From NCBI GenBank assembly GCA_011391495.1, contig JAABQK010000007.1:1-64000 (forward strand): a DNA stretch of 64,000 nt, read 5' to 3'. The stretch is from Hydrogenophaga sp. (GTDB taxonomy: Bacteria; Pseudomonadota; Gammaproteobacteria; Burkholderiales; Burkholderiaceae_C). The notes beneath the pieces are model-generated. The model did not search any database. It was not told where the DNA came from and was given only the letters and a program-made list of their open reading frames with translations. The position numbers and the translations under genes are program-made. Positions 8,568-18,477 of this stretch are shown one piece after another (the stretch's first letter is position 1; each line of letters starts with the position of its first letter).

Positions 8568-8993
8568 ATGAACACCTTGTCGTCTGAAGCATCTGGCGCG
8601 AGCAGCGCCCCCGCCACACCGTATGAATGGATCGGTGGCGAAGAGCGCGTGCGCGCGCTGGTGGACCGGTTCTACGACCTGATGGACATCGAGCCGGGCT
8701 ACCACGAGCTGCGGGTCGCACACGGCAGCACGTTGGACGATGCACGCCAGAAGCTGTTCTGGTTCCTGTGTGGCTGGCTCGGCGGTCCGCAGCACTACAC
8801 CGAACGTTTTGGTCACCCGCGCCTGCGCATGCGCCACATGCCCTTCGCCATCGGTATCCAGGAACGCGACCAATGGCTGGCTTGCATGGATCAGGCCATG
8901 GCTGAAACCGGTGTGGATCCGTTGCTGCGCGAACGCCTGAAACAGAGTTTTTTCCAGACCGCCGACTGGATGAGGAACACGCCCGGAAGCTGA
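8568..8993 (+). CDS. Group II truncated haemoglobin
   Basis: Small haem protein (141 residues from the ATG at 8568; an in-frame ATG at 8547 would add seven) of the TrHb2 class, which binds O2 or NO and is often tied to oxidative or nitrosative stress. Visible features are Tyr in RFYDLM (distal B10 region), the proximal His in LRMRHMPFAI, and the Trp in ERDQWLACMDQA at the G8 position typical of group II. A Ser/Ala-rich N-terminal tail of about 15 residues precedes the globin fold. It starts 23 bases after the permease gene, so the two may be co-transcribed. Confidence 0.9.
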   Translation: MNTLSSEASGASSAPATPYEWIGGEERVRALVDRFYDLMDIEPGYHELRVAHGSTLDDARQKLFWFLCGWLGGPQHYTERFGHPRLRMRHMPFAIGIQERDQWLACMDQAMAETGVDPLLRERLKQSFFQTADWMRNTPGS

Positions 8994-9006
8994 ACAGTAA
9001 GCGGGT

Positions 9007-9642
9007 TCATGCAGGGCGCAGCAGCACCACCAGCGCACCCGCCCCACCGTCCGCCGGGCGTGCCTGTACAAAGGCCATCACCTCGTTTTTCTGCACCAGC
9101 CAGCGCTGGACACGGCTCTTGAGCACCGGCGTGCGTCCGGGGGAACCCAGCCCCTTGCCATGGACCACCCGCACGCAGCGCACGCCGTTCTGATGCGATT
9201 CGCGAATGAAGCGGCCCAGCGCCTCGCGTGCCTCGTCGGTGCGCAGGCCGTGCAGGTCCAGCTGGCGCTGGATGCTCCAGCGGCCTTCGCGCAGCTTGCG
9301 CACCACGTCCGGACCCAGGCCAGGCGTGCGGTAGCTCAGCAGCTCATCGGTGTGCAGCAGGGTTTCCACATCGAAATCGTCCGACAACGCCTCGCGCATC
9401 ACCGAGGCTTCGTCCAGCTGTCGTTGTACCGGCTGTGGATCGACATCACCCAGGCGGGGTGCAATGCGCCCCGGATCGCGGATCGGCAGCACCGGGCCCA
9501 CCGCCAGCTCAAACAGCCGTTTTTCCCGCTCGCGTCGCAGGTGGGCGGCCCGGGCTGCTTCCAGCTGTGCCGCCAGCGCAGCGGCGCGGTCGGCCATGGC
9601 GCGCTTGAGCGTCTTGAGGTCGGCCAGCGTGTGGACTTTCAT
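9007..9642 (-). CDS. Smr domain protein
   Basis: Protein of 211 residues with a C-terminal Smr (small MutS-related) domain. The signature motifs LDLHGLRTDEAR and RVVHGKGLGSPG are both present. Smr domains nick DNA or act as endoribonucleases on stalled translation complexes; E. coli SmrA and SmrB have the same stand-alone layout. The first 80 residues form a basic, Ala/Arg-rich helix expected to be a linker. The start at 9642 is chosen because the sequence before it (back to 9744) lacks family character. The 3' end converges on the globin gene with a gap of 13 bases. Confidence 0.88.
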   Translation of the reverse strand: MKVHTLADLKTLKRAMADRAAALAAQLEAARAAHLRREREKRLFELAVGPVLPIRDPGRIAPRLGDVDPQPVQRQLDEASVMREALSDDFDVETLLHTDELLSYRTPGLGPDVVRKLREGRWSIQRQLDLHGLRTDEAREALGRFIRESHQNGVRCVRVVHGKGLGSPGRTPVLKSRVQRWLVQKNEVMAFVQARPADGGAGALVVLLRPA

Positions 9643-9676
9643 GCATGGAATTGTCGCGCAGGGCTGCCCGGCGGGT

Positions 9677-10369
9677 TCACAGAAGGCCCATCTCAGCCAT
9701 GGAAACGGCCCGCTCGCGCGTGACGATGAAATGGTCGAGCACACGCACGTCCACCAGCGAGAGGGCAGCCTTGAGCGTGCTGGTCAAGGTTTCGTCCGCG
9801 CGCGACGGCTGGGCGGTGCCGCTGGGGTGGTTGTGCGCCAGCACCACGGCGGCGGCGTGGTGGTGCAGGGCGCGCAACACCACCTCGCGCGGGTACACGC
9901 TGGTCTGGGTCAGCGTGCCGCGAAACAGCTCTTCCAGTTCGATCAGCCGGTTCTGGCTGTCGAGGAAGAGCACGGCAAACACCTCGTGTGCACGCGCACC
10001 CAGCTGCAGTTGCAGGTAGTCGCGCACGGCTTTCGGGCTGTCAAACAGGGGCTGGAGCTTGAGTTCCTGTGCCAGCGCACGCCGCGCCAGCTCCAGCACG
10101 GCGACCACCTCGGCCCGCTTGGCCGGTCCCAGCCCCTTGATGGTCTTGAGCGCGTCGACACCGGTGTGCAGCAGCCCCGCCACGCCGCCGAAACGGTCCA
10201 GCAGTTCCTGCGCGAGCTGCACCACGTGTTTGCCCGGGATGCCGGTGCGCAGCAGCAGGGCCAGCAGTTCGGCGTCGCTGAGTGCCGATGGCCCGCGCGT
10301 GAGCAGCTTTTCGCGCGGGCGCGCGTCGCTGGGCAGACCCTTGAGCCCGGGCGTGACAAGGCCATCCAT
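9677..10369 (-). CDS. radC: RadC family JAB-domain protein
   Basis: A 230-residue RadC/YicR protein. The N-terminal UPF0758 helical domain ([26 protein letters not shown], then a helix-hairpin-helix-like [12 protein letters not shown]) precedes the JAMM metalloprotease-like domain with the metal motif AHNHPSG. A role in DNA repair was proposed but has been questioned, so the biochemical function is open. The start at 10369 gives the family length of about 224. It diverges from fkpB with 120 bases between them and sits 34 bases upstream of the smr gene on the same strand, so radC-smr may be one transcript. Confidence 0.92.
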   Translation of the reverse strand: MDGLVTPGLKGLPSDARPREKLLTRGPSALSDAELLALLLRTGIPGKHVVQLAQELLDRFGGVAGLLHTGVDALKTIKGLGPAKRAEVVAVLELARRALAQELKLQPLFDSPKAVRDYLQLQLGARAHEVFAVLFLDSQNRLIELEELFRGTLTQTSVYPREVVLRALHHHAAAVVLAHNHPSGTAQPSRADETLTSTLKAALSLVDVRVLDHFIVTRERAVSMAEMGLL

Positions 10370-10489
10370 GTGTTTTCCTCCCTGATCCAGCCCGCTTTTT
10401 ACAATAGCGGTTGTTCGCTGCGGCGCTCTGATACCCGCACCCGGGGCGCCCGGCAGCCCAAAGTCCCTGAAACCATCCCCATTTCGTCC

Positions 10490-10936
10490 ATGCCCCAAGT
10501 CCAAGAAGGTTCCTTCCTCACCCTGCACTACCGGATGTCGGGACCGCAAGGGCAGGTCATCATCAACACCTTCGATGGCCAGCCCGCCACCCTGAGCCTG
10601 GGCTCGGGGCAGCTCTCACCGGCCATCGAGCAACGGCTGATCGGCCTGGAAGAGGGCGCCCACACGGTGATCGAACTCGCCGAGGGCGAGGCCTTTGGCG
10701 ATCGCCAGCCGGAGATGGTGCAGTGGGTGGCGCGCAAGCTGCTCAATGAGCTGGGCGACCCGCACGAGCGCTACGCGGCCGGTGACGTGGTGCAGTTCCC
10801 CACACCGGACGGACTGGGGCAGTACGCCGGTTCGGCCGTGGAAGTGCGTGAAGACGGCGCGGTGCTGTTCGATTTCAACCACCCGCTGGCGGGCCAGCCG
10901 GTCCGCTTCGAAGTGCAACTGATCGGGGTGCTGTGA
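10490..10936 (+). CDS. fkpB: FKBP-type peptidyl-prolyl isomerase (SlpA/FkpB)
   Basis: Cytoplasmic peptidyl-prolyl cis-trans isomerase/chaperone of 148 residues in the SlyD/SlpA class. The FKBP core is split by an insert-in-flap domain (about residues 72-125). Recognisable blocks are LTLHYRM at the start, [20 protein letters not shown] and [18 protein letters not shown] at the end. Unlike SlyD there is no His-rich tail. The stop overlaps the start of ispH as TGATG, an association of fkpB and ispH that is widely conserved in proteobacteria. Confidence 0.92.
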   Translation: MPQVQEGSFLTLHYRMSGPQGQVIINTFDGQPATLSLGSGQLSPAIEQRLIGLEEGAHTVIELAEGEAFGDRQPEMVQWVARKLLNELGDPHERYAAGDVVQFPTPDGLGQYAGSAVEVREDGAVLFDFNHPLAGQPVRFEVQLIGVL

Positions 10937-11907
10937 TGCAAACCCCCCAGGAAATCCTCTTGGCCGAACCGCGCGGCTTCTGTGCCGGGGTGGACCGCGC
11001 CATTGAAATCGTCGAACGCGCGCTGGCCAAGTTCGGCCGCCCGATCTACGTGCGCCACGAGATCGTGCACAACACCTACGTGGTCAACGACCTCAAGGCC
11101 AAGGGCGCGATCTTCATCGAGGAACTCTCGGACGTGCCGCCCGGCGCGACCCTGGTGTTCTCTGCGCACGGTGTGAGCCGGGCCGTGCAGGAGGAAGCGC
11201 AGGCGCGCGGCTTCCAGATTTTCGATGCCACCTGTCCGCTGGTGACCAAGGTGCACGTCGAGGTGGCCAAGCTGCACAAGGAAGGTTACGAGTTCATCAT
11301 GATCGGCCACAAGGGGCACCCCGAGGTGGAAGGCACCATGGGCCAGCTCGACAGTGGCATCCACCTCGTGGAAGACGCGTCAGACGTCGCCCGCGTGTCG
11401 CCCGGGCAGGTCGAGAAGCTCGCGGTCGTGACGCAGACCACGCTCTCCGTGGACGACGCTGCGAGCATCCTCGCTGCCGTCAAGACGCGTTTCCCCAGCG
11501 TGCGCGAGCCCAAGCAGCAGGACATCTGCTACGCGACGCAGAACCGGCAGGACGCCGTCAAGCTGCTGAGTCCGCAGGTGGACGTGGTCATCGTGGTTGG
11601 CAGCCCGACCAGCTCCAACAGCAACCGGCTGCGCGAAGTGGCGTTGAAGCTGGGCACGCGGAGCTACATGGTGGACAGCGCCGACGAACTGCGCGCCGAG
11701 TGGTTCGAGGGCACATCCCGCGTGGGTCTGACCGCTGGCGCCTCGGCGCCGGAAATCCTCGTCCGGCAGGTGATCGACCGCATCAAGGCGCTGGGCGCCA
11801 TCTCGGTGAGAACCATGGACGGTCTGACCGAAACCATCAAGTTCCCCCTGCCCAAGGGGCTGAAAATCGATGGCGAAGACGCTGCACCGCTCGAACACCT
11901 GCGCTAG
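10936..11907 (+). CDS. ispH: 4-hydroxy-3-methylbut-2-enyl diphosphate reductase
   Basis: Final enzyme of the MEP isoprenoid pathway, reducing HMBPP to IPP and DMAPP with a [4Fe-4S] cluster. The 323 residues match the family. The three cluster cysteines are visible in GFCAGVDRA (Cys16), DATCPLVTKVH and DICYATQNRQ, and the substrate-binding motifs SAHGVS, HKGHPEVEGT and SPTSSNSNRL are intact. The ATG at 10936 shares one base with the fkpB stop; a GTG at 10933 would add one residue. serS starts 30 bases downstream. Confidence 0.97.
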   Translation: MQTPQEILLAEPRGFCAGVDRAIEIVERALAKFGRPIYVRHEIVHNTYVVNDLKAKGAIFIEELSDVPPGATLVFSAHGVSRAVQEEAQARGFQIFDATCPLVTKVHVEVAKLHKEGYEFIMIGHKGHPEVEGTMGQLDSGIHLVEDASDVARVSPGQVEKLAVVTQTTLSVDDAASILAAVKTRFPSVREPKQQDICYATQNRQDAVKLLSPQVDVVIVVGSPTSSNSNRLREVALKLGTRSYMVDSADELRAEWFEGTSRVGLTAGASAPEILVRQVIDRIKALGAISVRTMDGLTETIKFPLPKGLKIDGEDAAPLEHLR

Positions 11908-13251
<1,344 letters not shown>

Positions 13252-13274
13252 AGTACCGCCTTTGCAGAAAGCAG

Positions 13275-13298
13275 AAAGCCCCGCAGAGCGGGGCTTTT
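13275..13298. terminator. Bidirectional terminator between serS and tRNA-Ser
   Basis: Perfect 10-bp stem AAAGCCCCGC/GCGGGGCTTT with an AGA loop, T-rich on the + strand and, because the stem begins with AAA, also T-rich on the minus strand. It can end both serS (+) and the tRNA (-). Confidence 0.88.
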
Positions 13299-13303
13299 GC
13301 ATT

Positions 13304-13395
<92 letters not shown>

Positions 13396-13499
13396 GTGTC
13401 GAAGCCTTGCATTCTATCAGCAGCCAGAGGCCGTTTCCGAAGGCGTCACGACGCAACAGGCTGATGCGACAATCGCGGTCTTCCTGTCTGGAAACCCCG

Positions 13500-14939
13500 A
13501 TGCTTGTTGATACCCAGCCGGCCACCCATCAGCACATGCCGGCCTCTGCCGAGGTGCGTGACGAATGGGTGAACTCTCAGCTCATTGGCGTGCTGATGGA
13601 CAGCGCCATGCCGGCCTTGGTGGCGGCCTTCCTTGCCCTGCCCGTCATGGTGTACCTGATGGCCGGCGAGGTGTATGCCCCGGTGCTGGTCATCTGGGCG
13701 GCCTTGCTCTCTGCCGTGCTGGCCTACCGCTACAGGATGATCGGCCTGTACCGTTTGCGCTACGACAGCGTGGGCGGGCCGATGCGCATGACCTTCATCA
13801 AGCGGTATGGCTGGACGTGGGTGGCGGTGGGTGTTCTGTGGGGTGCTTCGGTCGGGATCACGGTCCATCAGGCCAGCGTGCAGACGCAGTTCGTCTGTGC
13901 CCTGGTCGTGATGGGGCACGGCCTGATTTCCCTGACGACGTTCAGCGCCTACCTCCCGCTGTTCCGGCGGTACACCAACGCCCTTGTGCTGTCGATGCTG
14001 GTCAGTCTGCTTCTGCCCTCGGTCATGGGAGGGGCGGAGCCGGGCGCCCTGAAGATGATGGTATCCATGGCCTTGCTGGTGCTGATCTTCTGGTGGCTGC
14101 TGCGCATGGCGGGAGACCGGCTTCACCAGGTGCAGCGCGCCAGCCTTGAACTGCAGTTCGCCAACCAGGAACTGATTGATTCGCTGACCCAGCAGACCCG
14201 GGCCTCGATGCGGGCCGTCACCACCAAGAACCGTTTTCTGGCGTCCGCGGCGCACGACCTGCGCCAGCCGGTGCATGCCCTGAGCCTGTACGCCGACTGG
14301 CTGGCCACCGAGCCGGAAATGGCGCGCGACATCGCACCCCGTATCCTGCAGTCGACCCGGGCCATCAACGAGCTGTTCGATTCGCTGTTCGACCTGACAC
14401 GCATCGATGCGGGCAACTACAAGGTGCGCTTGCAGCATGTGGACGTGCAGCAGCTGTTTGCCGACATGGCGCTGCAGTTTGAACCGGTTGCGGCTGGCAA
14501 GTCGCTCAGACTGCGCACGCATGCGAGGCCCACCCGGATCTGGGCAGACCCGGTGGTGCTGCGGCGCATATTGGGCAATCTGGTGTCAAACGCGCTTCGG
14601 CACACCCAGAAGGGTGGTGTGCTCCTGGGCTTGCGTCACCGTGAGGACATGCTGATGTTCGAGGTCTGGGACACCGGTGTGGGCATCGCGCGTGAACACC
14701 AGCAAGCCATCTTTCAGGAGTTTTTCAGGGTGTCGCAGCACCAGGGCACCGAAGACAGCCTGGGCCTTGGTCTGACCATCGTGTCCAAGCTGGCGACCCT
14801 GATGGGGTATCAACTGGCACTCCATTCGGTCGCGAACCGGGGCAGCGTGTTCCGTGTGATGTTGCCCGCCTTTACCCAGGGCGAGCCAGCAGAAAACGCT
14901 CCCGATTCCGAAGTGATTCGCGTCTCGACCTGGGGCTGA
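13500..14939 (+). CDS. Membrane-bound sensor histidine kinase
   Basis: Kinase of about 479 residues. The N-terminal half carries about six hydrophobic helices (residues about 35-215) with little periplasmic loop, so it may sense within the membrane. A coiled-coil linker leads to the HisKA box with the phospho-acceptor His in SAAHDLRQPVHALSLYADWL. The ATPase domain has N box NLVSNALRHT, G1 DTGVGI and G2 SLGLGLTIV. The response regulator gene converges tail to tail with one base between stops. The ATG at 13464 is an alternative start. The signal is unknown. Confidence 0.88.
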   Translation: MLVDTQPATHQHMPASAEVRDEWVNSQLIGVLMDSAMPALVAAFLALPVMVYLMAGEVYAPVLVIWAALLSAVLAYRYRMIGLYRLRYDSVGGPMRMTFIKRYGWTWVAVGVLWGASVGITVHQASVQTQFVCALVVMGHGLISLTTFSAYLPLFRRYTNALVLSMLVSLLLPSVMGGAEPGALKMMVSMALLVLIFWWLLRMAGDRLHQVQRASLELQFANQELIDSLTQQTRASMRAVTTKNRFLASAAHDLRQPVHALSLYADWLATEPEMARDIAPRILQSTRAINELFDSLFDLTRIDAGNYKVRLQHVDVQQLFADMALQFEPVAAGKSLRLRTHARPTRIWADPVVLRRILGNLVSNALRHTQKGGVLLGLRHREDMLMFEVWDTGVGIAREHQQAIFQEFFRVSQHQGTEDSLGLGLTIVSKLATLMGYQLALHSVANRGSVFRVMLPAFTQGEPAENAPDSEVIRVSTWG

Positions 14940-14940
14940 G

Positions 14941-15534
14941 TTATAGGTCCAGCAAACCTGCCGTGCGTGCCAGGTGGCTGGCCTGGGAACGGCTCTTGAC
15001 GTTGAGGCGGCGGAACAGCCGCCACAGGTGCACCTTGACGGTGTGCTCACTGATCTGCAGTTGCTCCGCGATATCGCGGTTGCTCAAGCCACGGTCGAGC
15101 ATGACCAGCAACTGTTTTTGCCGCTTCGACAGCTTTTCCGGAATGGTCGGCGCGTTTTCGTCCTCGACCTCCTCGGTCAGGAACTCGCGCAACACCTTGG
15201 CGATCTGCGCCGCACCGGCCGACTTCTCCACATAAGCATCGGCGCCGGCTTCCCGGGCCAGGTCTTCGTAGTCCGAGGCAGGGGAGGCAGACAGCACGAT
15301 CAGCGAGGTGTCAGGTAGCATCTGCCGAACCTCGCGCACCCCCGAGACGCCATGGGTATCGGGCAGCTTGAGGTCCAGGCAGACCAGTTCGGGGTCGCCA
15401 TGCTCGGCGATGGCCTTGCTGACTGAAGCCAGACGTTCCAACTCCACGACCTGGGTTGAGGCACGCAGGCGGCGCAACAACATGACGATGGCCTCCCGCA
15501 TCAGCGGATGGTCGTCAATGACAAAAATACTCAT
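14941..15534 (-). CDS. NarL/LuxR-family response regulator
   Basis: DNA-binding response regulator of 197 residues. The receiver domain (about 1-120) has the acidic pair in FVIDDHP, the phospho-acceptor Asp in ELVCLDLKLPD and the conserved Lys in AYVEKSAG. The C-terminal LuxR-type helix-turn-helix (about 130-195) reads LSKRQKQLLVMLDRGLSNRDIAEQ then ISEHTVKVHLWRLFRRL. It faces the kinase at 13500-14939, and the two are the likely cognate pair despite opposite orientation. A promoter is expected in 15535-15722, where I see no convincing boxes. Target genes are not evident here. Confidence 0.9.
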   Translation of the reverse strand: MSIFVIDDHPLMREAIVMLLRRLRASTQVVELERLASVSKAIAEHGDPELVCLDLKLPDTHGVSGVREVRQMLPDTSLIVLSASPASDYEDLAREAGADAYVEKSAGAAQIAKVLREFLTEEVEDENAPTIPEKLSKRQKQLLVMLDRGLSNRDIAEQLQISEHTVKVHLWRLFRRLNVKSRSQASHLARTAGLLDL

Positions 15535-15722
15535 GGCGGCTCTTGCGGTAAATATTGGATTTCAGTGGCACAGCATATCGGCAAAGGAAGTCTTTGGCGA
15601 TAGTGAATAGGGACCGATTGCAGTCCTTGTTTTTACTGCTTTCATCCCAACGCAACACATCATGTAGTCCATTGCATCAAGGGAAGGCTTCGTGCGTGGT
15701 CTTGGAGGACGAACATCAGCGC

Positions 15723-17018
15723 TCAAGCTGAGGGCTGGGTGAAGTGGCTCAGCGCAGCGGCCACGGCGTCGGGGGCGCCCTGGAACGTGAGCAGGGGCGC
15801 GAGTTCTGCCAGGGCTGCGTTTCCTTGTTGCTGCAGTCTCGCAATGGTCTGCGCCGCCTCTCTGGGCGCTGCAAAACCCGTGCTCTGCAGCAGCAACCGG
15901 CCATCTGCGTCCAGCAGCTTGAAATGAAACAGGCCATCGTTCTCGCGGTATTGCTTGAAACTGGGTGCGGCCGATTTGCCTGCCCGGGCCCTTTTCGGGG
16001 TTTCCGCAACGGCGTACAGCGGGCGCAGTCCCACCGCATGGCGCAGCCGGGCGGTGAAGGGCGTGGCGATGGCACGTGCTTTCTGCGCGCCCGCCTGCAG
16101 GGTTTTTTCGATCTGCCCCGGGTTCTGGACCAGTTCGTCGTACACCGTGCGCAGCGGCGCGATCTCCTGTTCCAGCCGCTCGAACAGCATCTGTTTCGCG
16201 TCGCCCCAGGCAATGCCGTTGGCATAGGCCCGTGCCAGAGCGGCGGTTTCCTCGGGTGAGGCAAACGCCTGGTAGAGCTGAAACAGGGCCGAGCCTTCGG
16301 TGGCTTTGGGTTCGCCGGGTGCGCGTGAGTCGGTCACGATGCCCATGATGAGCTTTCTCAACTGTTCCCTGGGGGCAAACAGCGGAATGGTGTTGTCGTA
16401 GCTCTTGCTCATCTTGCGGCCGTCCAGCCCGGGCAGGGTGGCCACGTGGTCTTCGACCGCTGCCTCGGGCAGGGTGAAGTGCTCACCGTAGAGATGGTTG
16501 AAGCTGGCCGCAATGTCGCGCGCCATCTCGATGTGCTGGATCTGGTCGCGACCCACTGGCACCTGGTGCGCGTTGAACATCAGGATGTCGGCCGCCATGA
16601 GAACCGGGTACATGAACAGGCCGGCGGTGACGCCGTTGTCGGGCTCGTCGCCGCTGGCGGTGTTCTTGTCGACCGATGCCTTGTAGGCGTGGGCACGGTT
16701 GAGCAGCCCTTTGCCGGTCACGCAGGTGAGCAGCCAGGTGAGTTCCGGAATCTCGGGGATGTCGGACTGGCGGTAAAAGGTGACCTTGTCGGGGTCCAGT
16801 CCGCAGGCCAGCCAGGTGGCGGCAATCTCCAGCGTGGATCGCTGCACGCGCGCGGGCTCGCCCACCTTGATGAGGGCGTGGTAGTCGGCCAGGAAATAAA
16901 AGCTTTCCACCTCGGCCAGTCGGCTGGCACGCACCGTGGGGCGGATGGCACCGACGTAGTTGCCCAGGTGGGGCGTGCCCGAAGTGGTGATGCCGGTGAG
17001 GACGCGTTGGGTTTTCAT
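15723..17018 (-). CDS. trpS: Tryptophanyl-tRNA synthetase with C-terminal extension
   Basis: Class I synthetase charging tRNA-Trp. The HIGH-equivalent is in SGTPHLGNYVGA, and the KMSKS loop is GRKMSKSYDN. At 431 residues it is about 100 longer than E. coli TrpS (334). The catalytic and anticodon domains end near residue 335. After a basic linker (ETPKRARAGKSAAP) comes a compact segment, FKQYRENDGLFHFKLLDADG, then RLLLQSTGFAAPREAAQTIA, which resembles the YegP/DUF1508 fold. The start at 17018 lies 17 bases downstream of the M50 protease gene, so the two are probably co-transcribed. Confidence 0.95.
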   Translation of the reverse strand: MKTQRVLTGITTSGTPHLGNYVGAIRPTVRASRLAEVESFYFLADYHALIKVGEPARVQRSTLEIAATWLACGLDPDKVTFYRQSDIPEIPELTWLLTCVTGKGLLNRAHAYKASVDKNTASGDEPDNGVTAGLFMYPVLMAADILMFNAHQVPVGRDQIQHIEMARDIAASFNHLYGEHFTLPEAAVEDHVATLPGLDGRKMSKSYDNTIPLFAPREQLRKLIMGIVTDSRAPGEPKATEGSALFQLYQAFASPEETAALARAYANGIAWGDAKQMLFERLEQEIAPLRTVYDELVQNPGQIEKTLQAGAQKARAIATPFTARLRHAVGLRPLYAVAETPKRARAGKSAAPSFKQYRENDGLFHFKLLDADGRLLLQSTGFAAPREAAQTIARLQQQGNAALAELAPLLTFQGAPDAVAAALSHFTQPSA

Positions 17019-17035
17019 GAGCAGATCGACGGAAA

Positions 17036-17704
17036 TCAGAGAATCAGCATGCGCAGCGGCGTGAGCAGCCACTCGATGGCGCCGCCGGTGAACATCATCA
17101 GCGGGCGCAGCCAGAGGTTGCCGACGACGCCGGTGATGACCAGGGCCATGACGATGAAGAAACCAAAAGGCTCGACGCGCGAGACCAGCTCGGCCTGTTT
17201 CCACGGCAGCAGACCCACCAGGATGCGTCCGCCGTCCAGCGGTGGCAGGGGGAACAGGTTGAAGGCAAACATCACCAGGTTGACCAGCACGCCCGCGCGG
17301 CACATTTCAAGGAAGAAGCGCTCCTCCGTTCCCAGGGCCACGATCAGGTAGAGCAGGGCCGTCCACAGGATGGCCTGCACCAGGTTGGCGCCCGGACCGG
17401 CCAGCGCCACCCAGACCATGTCGCGCTTGGGGTTGCGCAGGCGGCCGAAATTCACCGGAACCGGCTTGGCGTAGCCGAACAGGAAAGCCCCCGAGGTGGC
17501 GAAGTAGAGCAGCAGCGGCATTGCAATGGTGCCGACCGGGTCGATGTGCTTGAGCGGGTTGAGCGTGATGCGGCCCAGCATGTGGGCCGTGTTGTCGCCG
17601 TAGTGCCGCGCCGCGTAGCCGTGTGCGGCTTCGTGCACGGTGATGGCGAACAGCACCGGCAGGGCGTAGATGGCAATGGTCTGAATGATCTGGGCGAAAT
17701 CCAT
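17036..17704 (-). CDS. Site-2 protease family (M50) membrane metalloprotease
   Basis: Intramembrane zinc metalloprotease-like protein of 222 residues with about five hydrophobic segments. The zinc motif HExxH appears as VHEAAHGYAA in the first helix region, and the third-ligand motif as FNLFPLPPLDGGRIL. The YwhC/Rv-type short M50 proteins lack a PDZ domain, as here. The substrate is unknown. It lies between a YciO/TsaC-type gene and trpS on the same strand, which suggests a shared transcript without obvious functional link. Confidence 0.92.
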   Translation of the reverse strand: MDFAQIIQTIAIYALPVLFAITVHEAAHGYAARHYGDNTAHMLGRITLNPLKHIDPVGTIAMPLLLYFATSGAFLFGYAKPVPVNFGRLRNPKRDMVWVALAGPGANLVQAILWTALLYLIVALGTEERFFLEMCRAGVLVNLVMFAFNLFPLPPLDGGRILVGLLPWKQAELVSRVEPFGFFIVMALVITGVVGNLWLRPLMMFTGGAIEWLLTPLRMLIL

Positions 17705-17790
17705 GGCGGGCAGCGGTCGGGCAAAGGGCTATTGTCCCAGATAGGGCGCACCGGCCCGGGATGGCCGATGCGGGGCGACCCGCCGGCGGG

Positions 17791-18426
17791 TCAAAGACCC
17801 AGTGGCTCCAGCAGGCCCTGGCCGGTACGCAAGACCTCGGGCTCGCCACCCGCGCCCATGGGGGTCAGATCGATCACCGTGGTGGGCGCCAGCGCGCAGG
17901 CGCCAGCGTCGATCACGCCCGCCAGATCGTGTTCGTAGCGGTTGCGGATCTCGTTCGCATCGTTCAGCGGGTCGCTCTCGCCGGCTGGAATCAGCGTGGT
18001 GGCCAGCAGCGGCGCATCGTGCAGCTCCAGCAGGGCCAGCAGGGCGTTGTGCCTGGGGACCCGCAGGCCGATCGTCTTGCGGGAGGGATGGCTCACCCGC
18101 CGAGGCACCTCCTTGCTGGCCTCCAGAATGAAGGTGTAGGGGCCAGGCGTGGCGAGTTTCAGAAGCCGGTACTGGCGGTTGTCGACCTTGGCGTAGTTCG
18201 CGAGTTCGCTCAGGTCGCGGCACAGCAGGGTCAGGTGGTGCTTGTCGTCCACCTGGCGGATGCGGCGCAGGCGGTCGGCAGCGGCCTTGTCGTCCAGGTG
18301 GCAGACCAAGGCATAGCTGGAATCGGTGGGCACGGCCAGCACGCCGCCCTTTTGCAGCAGCTGCACGGCCTGCTTGAGCAGGCGGGGTTGCGGGTTGTCG
18401 GGGTGGACTTCGAAATACTGGGACAT
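17791..18426 (-). CDS. YciO/TsaC/Sua5 family protein
   Basis: A 211-residue member of the YrdC-fold family, whose TsaC/Sua5 branch makes threonylcarbamoyl-AMP for the t6A modification of tRNAs reading ANN codons. The YciO branch is a paralogue with weaker activity. Core motifs are GGVLAVPTDSSYALVCHLDD, HHLTLLCRDLSELANYA, TPGPYTFILEA and the Lys/Arg site RKTIGLRVPRH. The gene order with a YciV-type PHP protein nearby matches E. coli yciV-yciO, so YciO is the better label. The start at 18426 gives MSQYFEVHP, as in the family. Confidence 0.9.
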   Translation of the reverse strand: MSQYFEVHPDNPQPRLLKQAVQLLQKGGVLAVPTDSSYALVCHLDDKAAADRLRRIRQVDDKHHLTLLCRDLSELANYAKVDNRQYRLLKLATPGPYTFILEASKEVPRRVSHPSRKTIGLRVPRHNALLALLELHDAPLLATTLIPAGESDPLNDANEIRNRYEHDLAGVIDAGACALAPTTVIDLTPMGAGGEPEVLRTGQGLLEPLGL

Positions 18427-18477
18427 GGCCGTATTGTGCGTGGCGCCCAGGGGCACTGCGGCCAGCCGGACGGGTTC

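Noticed and set aside
5770-8745. Nearly 1000-codon open frame antisense to the permease gene
   Set aside because: The product is Gln/His/Arg-rich low complexity without motifs, while the opposite strand encodes a clear FtsX-type permease.
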